The notes beneath the pieces were generated by a model, which searched no databases, was not told the origin of the DNA, and was given only the letters and a program-made list of their open reading frames with translations. Below are positions 13,160 through 25,189 of a stretch of 64,000 nt of DNA, one piece after another; position 1 is the stretch's first letter; every line of letters starts with the position of its first letter. Location: contig NC_077231.1 of assembly GCF_027887165.1 (NCBI RefSeq), positions 127,402,487 through 127,466,486 of the forward strand, given 5' to 3'. A program made the position numbers and the translations under genes. Source of the stretch: Monodelphis domestica (lineage: Eukaryota; Chordata; Mammalia; Didelphimorphia; Didelphidae).

Positions 13160-14165
13160 TAAAACACTCTTTATAGAAATAAAGAACACATATAATTGAA
13201 GAGGTGTTCATTATTAATGTCTGGGCCAGAACAATATAACAAAACTGGCAACAGTAAAATACAGTCCCAATTTTGAAATGATTGGGCTAAAGAATATGAA
13301 TGGTTTAATAAATATAATTCTATATCATTTTCCATTAGAATTGGAATAATTCACATCACTAATAACAGTATATATTAGGGTACATGACTTTCTAAAGCTT
13401 ATCCAACATCTACTATTTCCTCTTTTGACTTTTTATTACTTATTTTTTTCTGTATGTAATTTTTTTTGGTGTTAAGTAATTCTGATTTACAGGATTCTCT
13501 GAGTTCTTCCTTAAAATTTTTTAATTTCCTTTTCAGAAAATTATACATTCTTTAGTTCATTTTTTACAAAGAAAATAAAATTTATTGAAATAGAGTATCA
13601 GAATGTTTTGTTACCATTATATGTAATATAATATAATATTTAACAATAATAACATAACATAAAATTTATTATAAATATGTAATAAATTATGATAAATATG
13701 ATTAGCCAAGTGAAACAAATTCTTAAATTAGTTATGTTCAAATATCTGACTCACTCTTTTTACCTCTCTGTTCTACTCTTCTCCCTCCCCCCCAAAAAAG
13801 GCGCATAATATGATATAGGTTGTATATATATATATATATATATGTCTATATTATAATATAAGATATTTCCCTGATCATCATGTTGTGAAACAATACATAT
13901 TGCTTACAGTGGAGAAAAAAATTATGTAGGAAATCAAAAGAAGAATAATATGTTTTAAATTGGTATTTAGATTATCTATATTCCTTCTATGGCAGTAGAT
14001 ATCCTTTTTCATCATGAATCCCTTAGAATTTTACTTTTGAGCAAGGTGTCTTGGGTATACAGAGATGGCTATAGGGAAGTAATCTATGACTTCAGTGGTT
14101 TAGGAATACAATACTTCAGGAAACACCCTTTACCAATTCAGGTCAGCAACTTCTCTTGTATTTAG
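13160..14165. other. AT-rich DNA with (TA)n
   Basis: No gene is seen. An A/T-rich run lies at about 13610-13700, and a pure (TA)n of about 24 bp lies at about 13823-13846. The rest is unassigned. Confidence 0.6.
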
Positions 14166-14298
14166 TCTTCAGGTTATTTAAAGCACTAAAGAGATTAAGT
14201 TATTTGTTCAGACCATACCAATATGCCTCAGAATCAGGATTTGAACCCAGATATTCTTGGTTTCAAGCTCTCTAACCCTTTTGTCATATTGCCTCTGA
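14166..14298 (-). mobile_element. MIR-class SINE fragment
   Basis: The minus-strand reading matches the MIR tRNA-like half. The plus strand shows 'aggatttgaacccagatatt' followed by 'ctctctaaccc', the reverse complement of the B-box and head region. Confidence 0.6.
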
Positions 14299-14319
14299 GT
14301 TTGTTTTTTTTTTTTGTGC

Positions 14320-14790
14320 CAATTTCATCTGTCTTCAATATCAGAAATTTATCAAATAAATTTGTTGCAAAGATATTCTACCCATCTAATCTTTCATTCT
14401 TTTTATTCTATGTAAATTTATTTTTATCATACAAAAACATTTTAATATTGCATAACAAAAATTCTTCATTTTTCCATTTATGATTCTAATCCTTACTGTT
14501 TTTATGAATTTTTCTCCAACCATAGTTCTGGAAGTTAATATTTTCCATTCTCCTCCAATTTTTTAATGATGATTTCCTTTAAATCGAAGACAAGAATTTG
14601 TTTTGAGTTTATTGTTATATAAGGACTTAGATGTGTCTCTAAATCTACAGTATTTTCTGCCAAAGTCCAACTTTCCCAGCAGTTCTTGTTAAATAGGAAA
14701 TCCTTCACCATGTAGTTCATGATTTTGGGCTTACTGAACACTGCTCTTTGAGGTTGAACATTGAACATTTAAAATGAATTGAACATTCAT
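14320..14790 (-). mobile_element. L1 ORF2 fragment
   Basis: A minus-strand open frame at 14535-14768 contains 'KDFLFNKNCWESW' and 'THLSPYITINSK'. These match the stretch of L1 ORF2 downstream of the reverse transcriptase, the same region found at 50370-50591 and 6780-6889. It has no 3' tail, and both ends are indistinct. Confidence 0.7.
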
Positions 14791-14799
14791 TTGAAGATA

Positions 14800-16230
14800 G
14801 GTTTCCTTTCTCTATTCTTTTATATTGACTTACTTCCTCTTTTTAACCAGAACTGAAGTTTTTTTTAAGACATTTTCATGTATTTTGAGATATTCTGATG
14901 CCAGGCTACTTTACACATGGATTTTTTTATTAGTTTCTCAGACTAGAAACTTTAAGGAATTTCCAATTGGGCAAGGTCTGAGATTCTCTTGGTTGAGATA
15001 CATTATATTTTAGTCCCAGTAGAAGAGTTCATTCATTTTGTGTATTGTCTGTATGTACCCATCTGCACATTTTCTCTGATCTCTATTTGCCATTAGCTTG
15101 GATAAATGAGTTTATTTGATATTTGCTATGTGCTGTCTTTGTGTAACTGCTATTTTATGGGAGACAACTGTTGGATACACAGTTTGGGCAGTCCTTCCCT
15201 GTTAAGGGATAATAATCAGCAATACAAATTGAACCTTAAAATTATTTTCCCTAGACTAGCAACATTTAGACGACCAGACAGATACAATTTTAGTCTAGCA
15301 TCCTCTCTTTATACCCTGAATGGCTAATTATCTGTTTCTTTTGGCAACTGGCTCTTTATTGAATGGTAGACTTAACTTATTTCTCATACAGTATTTTCAT
15401 TCCCGAATCTTTCTTTTCTCTATTGTATGTTCTAGTATGTTGAGGTTACTGTGAGTAATTCTGAAGAGAGATGAATTTTGTAAATAAATGTTTCCATGTT
15501 TCATGTCATATTTCCCATGGAGAGGCCGGTTGCAACTATGTTTTATGGATACTGAAGACATACACTATTGTAATATCTGTCAAACTTTTTGTTGAAACAG
15601 CATTAAAGCTTTTGAAATTCTTTTTTTCAAAATAAACAATTTCAGTATGAATCAATCTTATAAGAGTAAAAAAAGTTTACAATTGTCAAACATTTCAAGA
15701 TCTTTACACATAAAGTACCAATTCAAAGTATTATTATTTATTATTTTGAGTATATTTGAAGGTCAGAAGCCCAGCTGATTTTGTAATGTGGTTGAATTCT
15801 CTGTTTCTCAGTTACAATAAAATCCTTTTTAGTTTTAATTCTTTCCTTCTTCTTTTATGCACATATGGTATCTCACCTCTGTCTTATATTTATTGAGAAA
15901 TCAAATGTTAGCTCCCCTTTCTCTTGCCAAAGTACAGACTAATACCTTCAAAACAGATGGGGTTTTTCAACAGCTCTCAACTTTCCTTGGGGATTTAGGA
16001 ATCTATCTGACATTAGGCACTATATTTATTTTATTCTTCACTTCCAAAACTTCTTAAATCCAGAATGGCAAAATGAATGTGATAAACAATGTAATAAATA
16101 CTATTGAACATAATCCTTCCTATGGAAGATCTATGAGAGAACAAGGGCTAGAGTTACACAAAGTAAGAGACAATAATGTTTTTCAATCAGTATTTTTTGA
16201 GAGAGTAATGATGAAATAGCTTATATCTAA
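14800..16230. other. Unassigned AT-rich noncoding DNA
   Basis: I see no gene here. Short open frames at 14825-15013, 15106-15327 and 15857-16057 have no recognisable product. Possible decayed L1 DNA continues past 14790 but cannot be followed. Confidence 0.45.
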
Positions 16231-16234
16231 AGTA

Positions 16235-16405
16235 TATCTTAATTTTGTAAAGGACTTTATGTACATTATCTTTTTTGATCCCTATACTAATCCTATGAGG
16301 TAAGAACTCAATTTCAGAGGTTCTCAGCTAGTGTGTATGTCTGAGGGAGAATTCCAATCCAGGTCTTCCTAACTCCAAGTCCAACACTCAGACATGATAC
16401 CTTCA
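16235..16405 (-). mobile_element. MIR-class SINE fragment
   Basis: The plus strand runs from 'gtaaaggactttatgtacat', the reverse of the MIR 3' end, through 'attccaatccaggtcttcct' to the reverse of the head. This is the same family as 23620-23870 and 25262-25492. Confidence 0.6.
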
Positions 16406-16409
16406 AAAA

Positions 16410-18475
16410 GAAAGGATCACAGAGGCTTGCTGTTAACCACAAATACACAATAAACTCAGGAAATTGGCTTAGAGGATTCAATTGAAGAGTGATACCTCAA
16501 TGCAACCACATTTAAGAAGCAATCTGGCTTTTATCAGATCATTCTTTTAATTTGCATGAGAGAACAAAGAAGCTTGGGTGTTTAAACCTGTAATTCATCT
16601 ATCTATTAGTGAATTAAACACACACACACACACACACACACAAATGTGTGTATAGAGCTAGAGATATAACAATTGCTTTTGTTGGGGGGACCCAGAAGTC
16701 CCTAATACAAAGTAGTAACTAAGCATTCTTCAGTTCTCCATGAACAGCAGACATAACCTCCCAAGCTTAGAGACTGAATTGAAATTCAAGTAAATGACTG
16801 AAAAAAACATTATCTGAGAATATTTTACAATAATTTAAAAATAAAATTGTCTCTCTACCACAATAAGCCCCAAATGTTTACATGTCCTTAATATTAAAAG
16901 GCATGTAAAAATAGAAAAGATATGTTTTACAACTCTACATAAGGGAATCAATGCAAAGACTAATCATAGTTCCAGAAAACTGATGAGCAATCATGCCTCC
17001 TACTCCTTAGAAGAGAGGTGCTGGATTATAAAGTTTAGAAAGAAATTTACAATTTCAGTTCCAATAAGCTGGAGTTTTTTCCCCTAATCTTAATAATTTA
17101 AAAAATAAAAGAAGAAGCATTTTATCATTTATGGGGAGAGTTGGGGAAGGAACTAAGGAGTTGAGTTTTGATAGAAAGGTCAAAAAAGACTTCATAAAAG
17201 TTTTTTAAATTCACAGAAGAAAGTAAAAATTCAGAAGGAATCATGGAGAACCAGAGTAATGTTGGTAATACTCTGTTAAATGTAATTCATGCTTTTCAAA
17301 AAGAAAGAATTTACCCATATTAGAGATTTATATTTTTAATATAATCATATTTTTTATACTTTTATTTGTTGATATTTTCCAATTTCATGATAAAAAGAAT
17401 ATTTTAATAAAAAAAGAGCAGAGATAACAGCATATAGGCAGGCATGAGTTCAGAATATTCCAGGATAGAAATTCTAGGAAGAAAGTAATTTTATAATAAG
17501 TACATCTAGAATCCCTGGAAGAATAGTGTGGCCACAAAAACCTTGAGGGTAAATGTAAAGGTTTCTAAAAACTAGAGGAATATGTATGGAATATCATAGA
17601 TTGCTAAGATCTATATATGTGATTCAGCAAAGTAGACAACCGAAGGGGAAAAAAGAATTATTCTAACCCATTTCAATGTCACTGCATGCCAGTCACATGA
17701 ACTCTACCCGAAATTTTCATGACAAATTGGTACCAGAAGGAATGTTATCTGACATGCTGACCAGATATTTTGGAGGAAGAAGCCTCCAGGTGATAAAATA
17801 CCTGCTGCCCCTCAAGGAATGGAAACCATTAGAAAAAGGCAACAAGTAGAGGTTGGTGAACCCCCAGTAAAGTTGACTTATCTGGCTGATTAACAGGTTA
17901 GCAAGGACATTCCCTCTTATTAGCAAGAGGGGTTGGCCATGGTGGGACCTTGTTAAGTAATACCATGGCCATTATTAATAAGCCATTCTCACTCCAGTGT
18001 CACTTTCCGTGTGCCATTCACCTGAACTCTATCCTAAATTTGTATGACTCAAAAATTGATATGATGAAAATGAGACTAGATTTTGAAATTCCTAATGCTC
18101 CAATAGAATTCAAAAATGTGATCAACAATCAACCTCAGGCGAGATAAGAATAAAAATATAGTTGAGAGAAGGAAGATACATTATGTTTAAAGGCACTGTA
18201 GATAATTAGTAAGTATATTAACTTAATAGAGGATTGAGAATTAAAGGAAAACCTAATTAAATTACATAAAGACTAAGGTAGTCGATAATTGTGGAGACCT
18301 CACAATCCTTTCAGATATATAAATCTAACAAAAAGGCAAACATATTAAGAATCAAAAGATTAGTAAAACATTCATTTTAATTAAATAAAATCTATTGTAT
18401 TAGATGTTTGTGGGTTACTGAACCTTTAGGAGTATAATTTAAGGTACTTTTCATAATACTTATATAAAAATTAAC
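16410..18475. other. Unassigned DNA with (CA)n and a diverged direct repeat
   Basis: A (CA)n run lies at about 16618-16641. Two related segments of about 60 bp, at 17668-17735 and 17985-18066, share the pattern 'tgtcact..ccattcacctgaactctat' in the same orientation about 325 bp apart. They could be the ends of an LTR or of another element. The frame at 17717-17926 lies between them and has no recognisable product. Confidence 0.45.
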
Positions 18476-18672
18476 CTCAGGGCAGCTAGGTTGTTCAGTG
18501 GATAGAGAGCTGGGCCTGGAGATGGGGGGCCCTGGGATCAAATCTGGTCTCAGTCACTTCCTAGCTATGTGACCCTGGGCAAGTCACTTAATTCCAATTT
18601 TGTCTAGCTCTTACTGCTCTTCTGCCTTGGAACTGACACTTAGTATTGATTCTGAAATAGAAGGTTTGAAAT
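18476..18672 (+). mobile_element. tRNA-derived marsupial SINE
   Basis: The head GGGCAGCTAGG is followed by a diverged A box ('ttgttcagtgg'), a B-box-like 'gggatcaaatctgg', and the conserved 'gtgaccctgggcaagtcact'. A likely target duplication 'aaattaac' is seen at 18468-18475 and 18673-18680. It is older than the copy at 6317. Confidence 0.88.
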
Positions 18673-18724
18673 AAATTAACTACATTCTATAAATAAAGAA
18701 GTGATAAATAAATGGTCATATAGA

Positions 18725-18905
18725 CATTCATAGGATCATGGATGAATATAGTCCAATCCTTTTATTGTACAGGTGAGAAAACTGAGACCCAGAAAGTTTT
18801 AGTGACATCAAATATAATACAGTAGTTAGCTGACAGAAGAGCTAGGATTTGAACCCACATCCTCTGACCCCAGATTCAATACTCTTTTCATTGAGCCACT
18901 GTCTA
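18725..18905 (-). mobile_element. MIR-class SINE
   Basis: Read on the minus strand this is MIR-like throughout. The plus strand shows 'caggtgagaaaactgagacc', then 'ggatttgaacccacatcctc' and 'attgagccactgt', the reverse of the core, B box and head. Confidence 0.7.
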
Positions 18906-19448
18906 CACAATGCAAGAAGTATTATACTAAAAAAGAAAAATGGAACAAAGTTTTCAGATTAAAAGAGAGATAAATTATAAGAGAATCAGGAAAAAACAAT
19001 TATATTAAAGAACAATGTAATGATTAGAAAACTCCACAAATGAGTGCTTGCTGCTTATGCTACTTCAATGCTAAAGAAGTGGGCATTAGAATAAACAAAC
19101 CTATATCTCTCTCTTCCTGACTGCATTAGAGCAAAGAGGATCAATTGCTCTAATCCTTAATTTGGAAAGAGAGGACCCCAGCCTTTATCTTTCCATCCAG
19201 GCTTCCACAATGTGACCAATGGAATCATGGTCCTCCTAGTGTTTTTGTTTTTGTTTTTGTTTTTTGTTTTTATCTCTGTTGTATCTATTCTATCCTACTC
19301 TAAAGGAAATAATGTTAGAGTCAAAATAAACTAGGTTGGCAGGCTTGTGAGCTGTGAAAAGTCAGAAGAGTACCAGGAATCTAAATCCAAGTGAAGCATC
19401 ATCACAGTCCAAGGAGTGATCTATGGGATTTGGATTGGATCTTTATCT

Positions 19449-19855
19449 GGGATCCACAAACTTAATTAAAAATATTTTGGTGAAAGTATTTCATTTTAGT
19501 TGGTTTATTTTGTAATCCTATGTATTTTGGTTTCATCTATCTATTTACTTGTTTATTGATTGATTGATTTATTTAAACCCTTACCTTATGTCTTAGAATC
19601 AATATTATGTATTGGCTCCAAGGCAGAAAAGTGGTAAGGGTTAGGCAATGGGGGTCAAGTGACTTGCCCAGGGTCACACAGCTAGAAAGTGTCTGAGGCC
19701 ATATTTGAAACTAGGACCTCTCATCTCTAGGTCTGGATTTCAATCTCTGAGCCACCTAACTTCCCCCTTTTGTCTTATTTATTAAAGAAAATTATTCATA
19801 GAAGGGATCTTTAGGCTCTCCTGAATTCCAAAGAAATCTATAACATAGACATGTT
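19449..19855 (+). mobile_element. Ancient mammalian repeat split by a SINE
   Basis: The left part (19449-about 19540) includes 'tttgtaatcctatgtatttt' and the right part (19768-19850) includes 'agaagggatctttaggct'. Together they match one old repeat known from many mammals that I cannot name, probably a non-autonomous DNA transposon. The same family occurs in opposite orientation at 30108-30290. The tRNA-type SINE at 19540-19767 lies between the parts. Confidence 0.5.
19540..19767 (-). mobile_element. tRNA-derived marsupial SINE
   Basis: On the minus strand this is the same SINE as 6317-6529. The plus strand shows 'caaggcagaaaagtggtaag', 'gacttgcccagggtcacaca' and a diverged head near 19760. 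The tail side is (attg)n-rich at 19540-19572. It is inserted into an older repeat. Confidence 0.88.
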
Positions 19856-20389
19856 AAGAATCTAGCCCTTAGTGTTATCTGTGAACTTAGAGCTCTCAAG
19901 GGACCCAAATTGCTGAGTTGTGAGAAGTGAATCTATATTCACTAAATTTATAAGTGCATTTATTGCCTCCCATGTTAGAATGTTGGAGAATGAAATGATA
20001 TGACAATATTTCAGTAGCTTTACCAAGAAAACCTCAAATCAGGTCACAATTAAAAAACAACTGAATGAATGTTAGAATGTAAATTCTTTTGTGATGAGAG
20101 ATTGTTTCATTCATTTTATTTGTATCTCCAGATACTAGCATCAACTAGAACATCATGATCCTTTCTGATCTATAAAAATCTTTTTGTTTTTCCATGAACC
20201 CTGTACTACTCTTGATATGACTGTATGGTTTTTATATTTAAATAGTTTTCTTGGCTTTTAAGCACGTAACTGGTATTCAGTAAATATTTTTCATTTGGAA
20301 AAATGTAAACCCTAATAATTTGTTGTTGTTGAAAAATGCATAAAAACACAGTCAAAAGAAATTAAAATAATTTATATTAACCAACAAAC

Positions 20390-20525
20390 TAATCAAGCAA
20401 GCAAGGATAAATATCTAGCCTATTACCATGCAAGGTACTAGAAATACAAATACAAAAGAGATAATTTCCGCCTTCATGAAGCTTACATTCAAATACAAGG
20501 CTATAACATATACAAAGTAGCTGTT
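20390..20525. repeat. Old unassigned interspersed repeat
   Basis: The stretch 'accatgcaaggtactagaaa' followed by 'ttcatgaagcttacattcaa' matches a very common therian motif (…catgtgccaggcactg…caaggagcttacattcta…), of which partial copies also occur near 23564, 39080 and 40245. I cannot assign the family. Confidence 0.4.
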
Positions 20526-21079
20526 AACAGAAAAAGGAATTTCATGTTTAAGCAGTCACAAGAATTGTAAATAGAACTACAGAGCAAAATATTGGCATAA
20601 AATTTCCAGAGGCAATGATGGTATTGATTTGATCATTATTGATGGAGCAAAAGGAAGAGATAAAAAGTTGATGTGGGAGCAGGAGCATGCTGGTAAGTGT
20701 TTAACAATGGGATTTCTCAAAAATTAATGCATTCAGGACACATTTTTGAGTATAGTTTGTACTTTTCACATTTTCTCCATCGGTTACTCATCTAGACAAT
20801 TAACAAAATAATAAGTCATTTGCTGATTCCTAGTGTTTGTCAATTTTCAATATGTAGATGTTTACACTGAAATTTTAACAATCAGTTCCTGTGAGCCGGT
20901 TTCAACAAGTTCCAGCATGCCTATGGGATGGTGCATATGTGGGGGCAAGGAAGATGGCAGAAGGCAAGGTGGATTCTGGGATCTGGGTAGATGCTGGCAG
21001 TTATCAGATCATACTACTTCTACCTCACTTGCTTCTTCATCTGTCCCTTTCTCTCCCCTCAAAGAGCTGCTGTTTTAAT

Positions 21080-21440
21080 TGAGCCTTTCATCACCTCCCT
21101 CTCAGGCTATTGCAATGGTCCTCTCTATGATTTCCCTGCTTAAAGTCTCCCTCTGCCTCCATAAATGGGAATCCATCCTCTGCAAACTTCACAGATGATT
21201 TTCCTTAAATTCAGATCTGATCACATCAACTCCAGTGGGTACCTAATGCCTCTAGGAGATAATATAAACTCCTCTGACTTTCAAAGACTTTCAAAATCAG
21301 ATCCCAACCTATCTTCCCCACTTCACTAAATATTATAGCATTTCCTACATTCTACAGTCCAGTCAAACTATCCATCTCTGTTTTAACTCCAACACCAAGC
21401 CCTATCCACAGCCATATACCATGCTGCCTCTCAAATATAC
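21080..21440 (+). mobile_element. L2 LINE fragment (reverse-transcriptase C-terminal region)
   Basis: Plus-strand similarity to the L2 3' third is clear from 'cagatctgatcacatcaact' and 'ctttcaaaatcagatcccaa', the decayed counterpart of the RSDHVTP-type region and what follows it. Many stops are present in every frame. It is old and its ends are indistinct. Confidence 0.65.
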
Positions 21441-21789
21441 TCATATAATAATGACAATATAAGACTATAAAATAGATAAAGCATTATACTTCCATACAAC
21501 CTATGATTGTATTAATTGAGAATCAACATTTCTCTTCTGGAGAAATTATAGAGTTGGAAGAAACCTTTATTTGTTTCCTGTTTTGAAATTTCTGTGTAGT
21601 GTGCCTTTAAAATTGGGTATTATTCTAGAGAAGGCTACATTATTGGGTTGAAAACAAATGACCCAAATACACTAATATATAATTCTGCAAAGTGCTTGGA
21701 GGAGGCACTGTAGAAATGATGAATGGTAAAGATGGGATTATTACTCAAGTTTCATTTGTGACAGTTGACTTCTGTGATATTTATATTAC

Positions 21790-21850
21790 ATTTTTCTTTT
21801 TGGTTCTCTGTGTGTATGTGTGTGTGTGTGCGCATATGTGTGTGTAATAC
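21790..21850 (+). repeat. (TG)n microsatellite
   Basis: An imperfect (TG)n run beginning 'tgtgtgtatgtgtgtgtgtg' is interrupted by 'cgcata'. Confidence 0.9.
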
Positions 21851-21949
21851 ACTTTATATATTAGCACTGGCCTATCTATTATTATATTGGCAAAAGGAGA
21901 TTTCCATTGATTAGTTTCTCTCTATTTGCTTTTTCTTTCTCTAAACCTT

Positions 21950-23420
21950 CATGCTGTAATGCAGAAGATTTATTTTCAATGATTTATTTAAATGTAATTC
22001 TAAGGTGACTCTTTATCACAGAAGTAATCTTCAGGCTATCTTTGTTTAAACTTGCAACCTGCTTTGTCAAGGAAAACTGCCTATGAAATTTTCATTATAA
22101 TAGACAGCTTTTCATAATGAACTGGAAAACAGTTATTATGATTGAAAACAAATTGCTTTGAAACATTCTTTGGAACAACGTGCTGTTTAATTGTAATTTG
22201 GGGGAGGGGGAGGCAAAAGCAATCCTGTTTAATTGGTTACATTTTTCAGTTCTATAAATTAATTTGTGCTACCCAATATCACTTAATTTTTCCCTAGGAA
22301 AGCTTTTGCTTGCCCTAGCAATATTATAACTGCTAATTCAATTACATCGAAATTGTTTAATAGAAAATATAATTGCTTATTCCTACAGAATACCCATTAA
22401 AGAAGTGCAGAAGGGTGAGCCCTAGGGTTACTGCATATTAAGACTTTGGGAATAAAGATAGTAATGTTGCAGAGAGAAGATACGTGCTGATCCTTAATTG
22501 TTTATCACCTGCCTTCAAAATAATTTGAATAGACCCAAACTAAATGACCAGTCATTACAAGTTTCTATTTTGGAGCCTGGATGGGATCAGCAGATTACTT
22601 ATGCTGATCACAATGATTTGAAGTTGTGATTACCATAAGCAATTTAAATTTTATTGATCTCCCCTTCTGAAAGCTGTAATTGAGCATGGATGTTGGACCC
22701 AGAGCTCTCCAAACTAAATTGTACTCTGAAGCCCTTGCTGGATTACTACAGGAATCAATAAGCAGTCAGTCACATTAACAATGAAATAGGTCCATTAACA
22801 TACAGGCCTATTGGTGAAACTTTATTTAGAAAGGGTGCTAGTGCACTTCAGTATTTTATCAATGAATCTCTGTTATACAACAAAAATATTGCTTTAATAT
22901 GTGTAATAAGCTTGTATGGAAATGAAATTATATATTATTAGCATATGGCATATGACTTGGTATGCACGGGAATCCTTATAGAAGAGTCATTTTAATTCAT
23001 AACATCATTTTACTGTAAACAGAGCTTTATATGACTGGAATTGCAACGGGGTCCTGCAGTACTTTGCGGTAATTCAAAATTTTCCTTCCCCTTTGTTAGA
23101 GGGGAGGCTTCACTCCATTAAAGTTAAGTATGTCCTGACAGTACTCTATTCAGTGCAAAGTATGGGCTTGTTAGTGCAGCATCTGAGTGGAAAACTGGGA
23201 ATTTCATTAAAAAGGTGAACTGTTGCAGACCTTCAAGGTGATGATATCCCTGGTAGCCCAGAGAAAGCTCCTCACGGTACAGTCTTCAAAAGTTCTGAAC
23301 CTAGCCTCAGCAGGATGACAAGGAATCTTGCTTTTTCTTTGTCAAATGGAATTCCTAACACTTCTACTGAGACTACTTCATGGGATTACTGCAAGGAAAG
23401 CTATTTATAATTCTTCTCCC
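21950..23420. promoter_or_regulatory. Candidate conserved noncoding element / developmental enhancer
   Basis: This block of about 1.4 kb contains no repeat I recognise, which is rare in this window. It has no coding potential and carries many homeodomain-type core sites. TAATTG/CAATTA hexamers lie at about 22188, 22230, 22339, 22370, 22495 and 22677, six within 500 bp, against fewer than one expected by my rough estimate for this base composition. ATTA cores and 'ctttgt' SOX-like sites are also frequent. The texture (balanced, non-repetitive, TAAT-rich) is what ancient vertebrate enhancers in gene deserts usually look like. That reading is inference: no alignment was made, and the target gene is unknown. 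Confidence 0.45.
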
Positions 23421-23619
23421 TCAACATTATGTAAGTGTGAGTTATCATAAGTAATCCTTGAATACCTAATAAGTAATCATTAAGTATTGCATTATAAAAT
23501 GTGAACAAAATGATAGAATTTTTAAAAAATGAATCCTTTTAAATTATGAATCATCAGATCAGTCAATAAGCATTTGTTCATTTTTTACTGTATTCTGGGG
23601 CACTCTGCTACTCACAATA

Positions 23620-23870
23620 GTTAGCATTTTTATAATACTTCAAAGTTTGCAAAGTGCTTTACAAATATTATTTTATTTTGTTTTATCCTCTCAACAACTC
23701 CTGGATTCAATTGTCATTATTACTCACTCCATTGTGAGTGATATGCCAAATCACTCAATTATTCCCATTTTAAGTGACTCTTTCTGGGTCACACAGTATA
23801 TGATGAAGGATTTGAACTCAGATCTTCCTAATGAGTATTTTATCTGCTAAACAACTTAGTTGCCCAATTC
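23620..23870 (-). mobile_element. MIR/THER1-class SINE
   Basis: Nearly full length on the minus strand. The plus strand runs from 'gcaaagtgctttacaaatat' through 'tgggtcacacagtatatgat' and 'gatttgaactcagatcttcc' to the head at 'acttagttgccc'. It contains a small duplicated-looking insertion of 'cactcc/tcactc' type sequence at about 23725-23760. Confidence 0.7.
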
Positions 23871-24206
23871 CATTGCCTGCTCATTTCTGAAATTCTTTCA
23901 TCTCCTCTATATTGTGCTTAGTGGTTTTTTAAATAGTTAAAAGTTCTGTTGCTTCTCATTTGATTTTTCTATATCAAATCAATTTTTATTAGTTCAACTT
24001 TCTATTTCCTTTCCATGTTCCTGGTGTATTGCTAGATAATTATGTTCCTGAGCATTACCAGACTCCTGACACTATCAAAGCTGTCATAAAGTATAATGGA
24101 AAAGTTCTGGAAGCATCATATTCCAGGAATCTCCCTGACTCAACCCCTGAATTCTAGGATTTCTCTAGGCTTCATTAGAATTACATCTGTGAATTTATTT
24201 TGTTTA

Positions 24207-24580
24207 TTTTGTTTTCATTTTTTCATTATTTATTTAACTAATTCAGAATATTTTTCCATGGTTACATGTTTCATGTTCTTTCCCTCCCTTCCTCCCATCA
24301 CCCTCCTGTAGCTGACATGTAATTCCACTGGGTTTTACATGTGTCATTGATCCAAACCTATTTCCATATTATTAATATTTGCACCAGGGTGATCATTTAG
24401 AGTCTACATCCCCATTGACCCATGTGATCAAGCAGTTGTTTTTCTTCTGTGTTTCTACTCCCATGGTTCTTCCTCTGCATGTGGACAGTGTTCTTTCTTG
24501 TAGAACCCTCAGAATAGTTTTAGATCATTGCATTGCTTCTAGTAGAGAAGTCCATTACATTCTATTGTGCCACATACACT
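24207..24580 (-). mobile_element. L1 3' fragment
   Basis: The plus strand begins with 'atatttttccatggttacat', the reverse of the marsupial L1 3' end. It runs through the same 3' UTR blocks as 49110-49440 and 51880-52200, for example 'attccactgggttttacatg'. It is about 370 bp, severely 5'-truncated, and lies on the minus strand. The open frames at 24096-24311 and 24379-24585 are chance frames in it. Confidence 0.8.
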
Positions 24581-24749
24581 TGTGAATTTAGAGGAGATCC
24601 AATGTTCATTGAAGATGCCTACTCCTTAGTATAGGAGACCTCAGGAAAAGTTCAGGTTGATATATTACCATAGATATTAGTATTTTTTAATATTGAGGCC
24701 CCCACATTACGGTAATGGAGAAGTGCCTTTCAATAGATTTCATTCAACA

Positions 24750-24785
24750 ATGAAGTCATTCATTCACTCATTCATTCATTCAAAA
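24750..24785 (+). repeat. (ATTC)n microsatellite
   Basis: Short imperfect run of 'attcattcactcattcattc'. Confidence 0.85.
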
Positions 24786-25189
24786 TACATCTCTATTATA
24801 TGATATTTGCTGTGGTAGGCATTTCAGAGACAAGATTCTTGATGTCATGGAAATTGCGTTTTAATGTGAATAAGCAGGGAAGTCTTTGAGCCAAGCTCAA
24901 GAAATACTATTATTAAATTTTAAAGAGTGAGCATTTATCAGCAAAACCTACAAATCAAGGATTGATTACTTTATTGATTATATTGTGTTATATCATTTAA
25001 GAAAATGATGGAGAAAATGCTAAAAGAGAATAATCTTAAAAGTATATTCTGTATATGCATATACTCTATATACCCATATGCACACATGTTTCTGTGTATT
25101 AATGTAGCTCCTAGTGATCTAGGTGTTAAATATTTATTAGTAAACCCCTGGGAATAAAACTCAATAATTCTAGTGGCTCCCTTGCCTAT

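Noticed and set aside
20833-21082. Two overlapping open frames that could suggest an exon
   Set aside because: No splice context, conserved motif or partner exon is visible, and the right part runs into L2-derived DNA.
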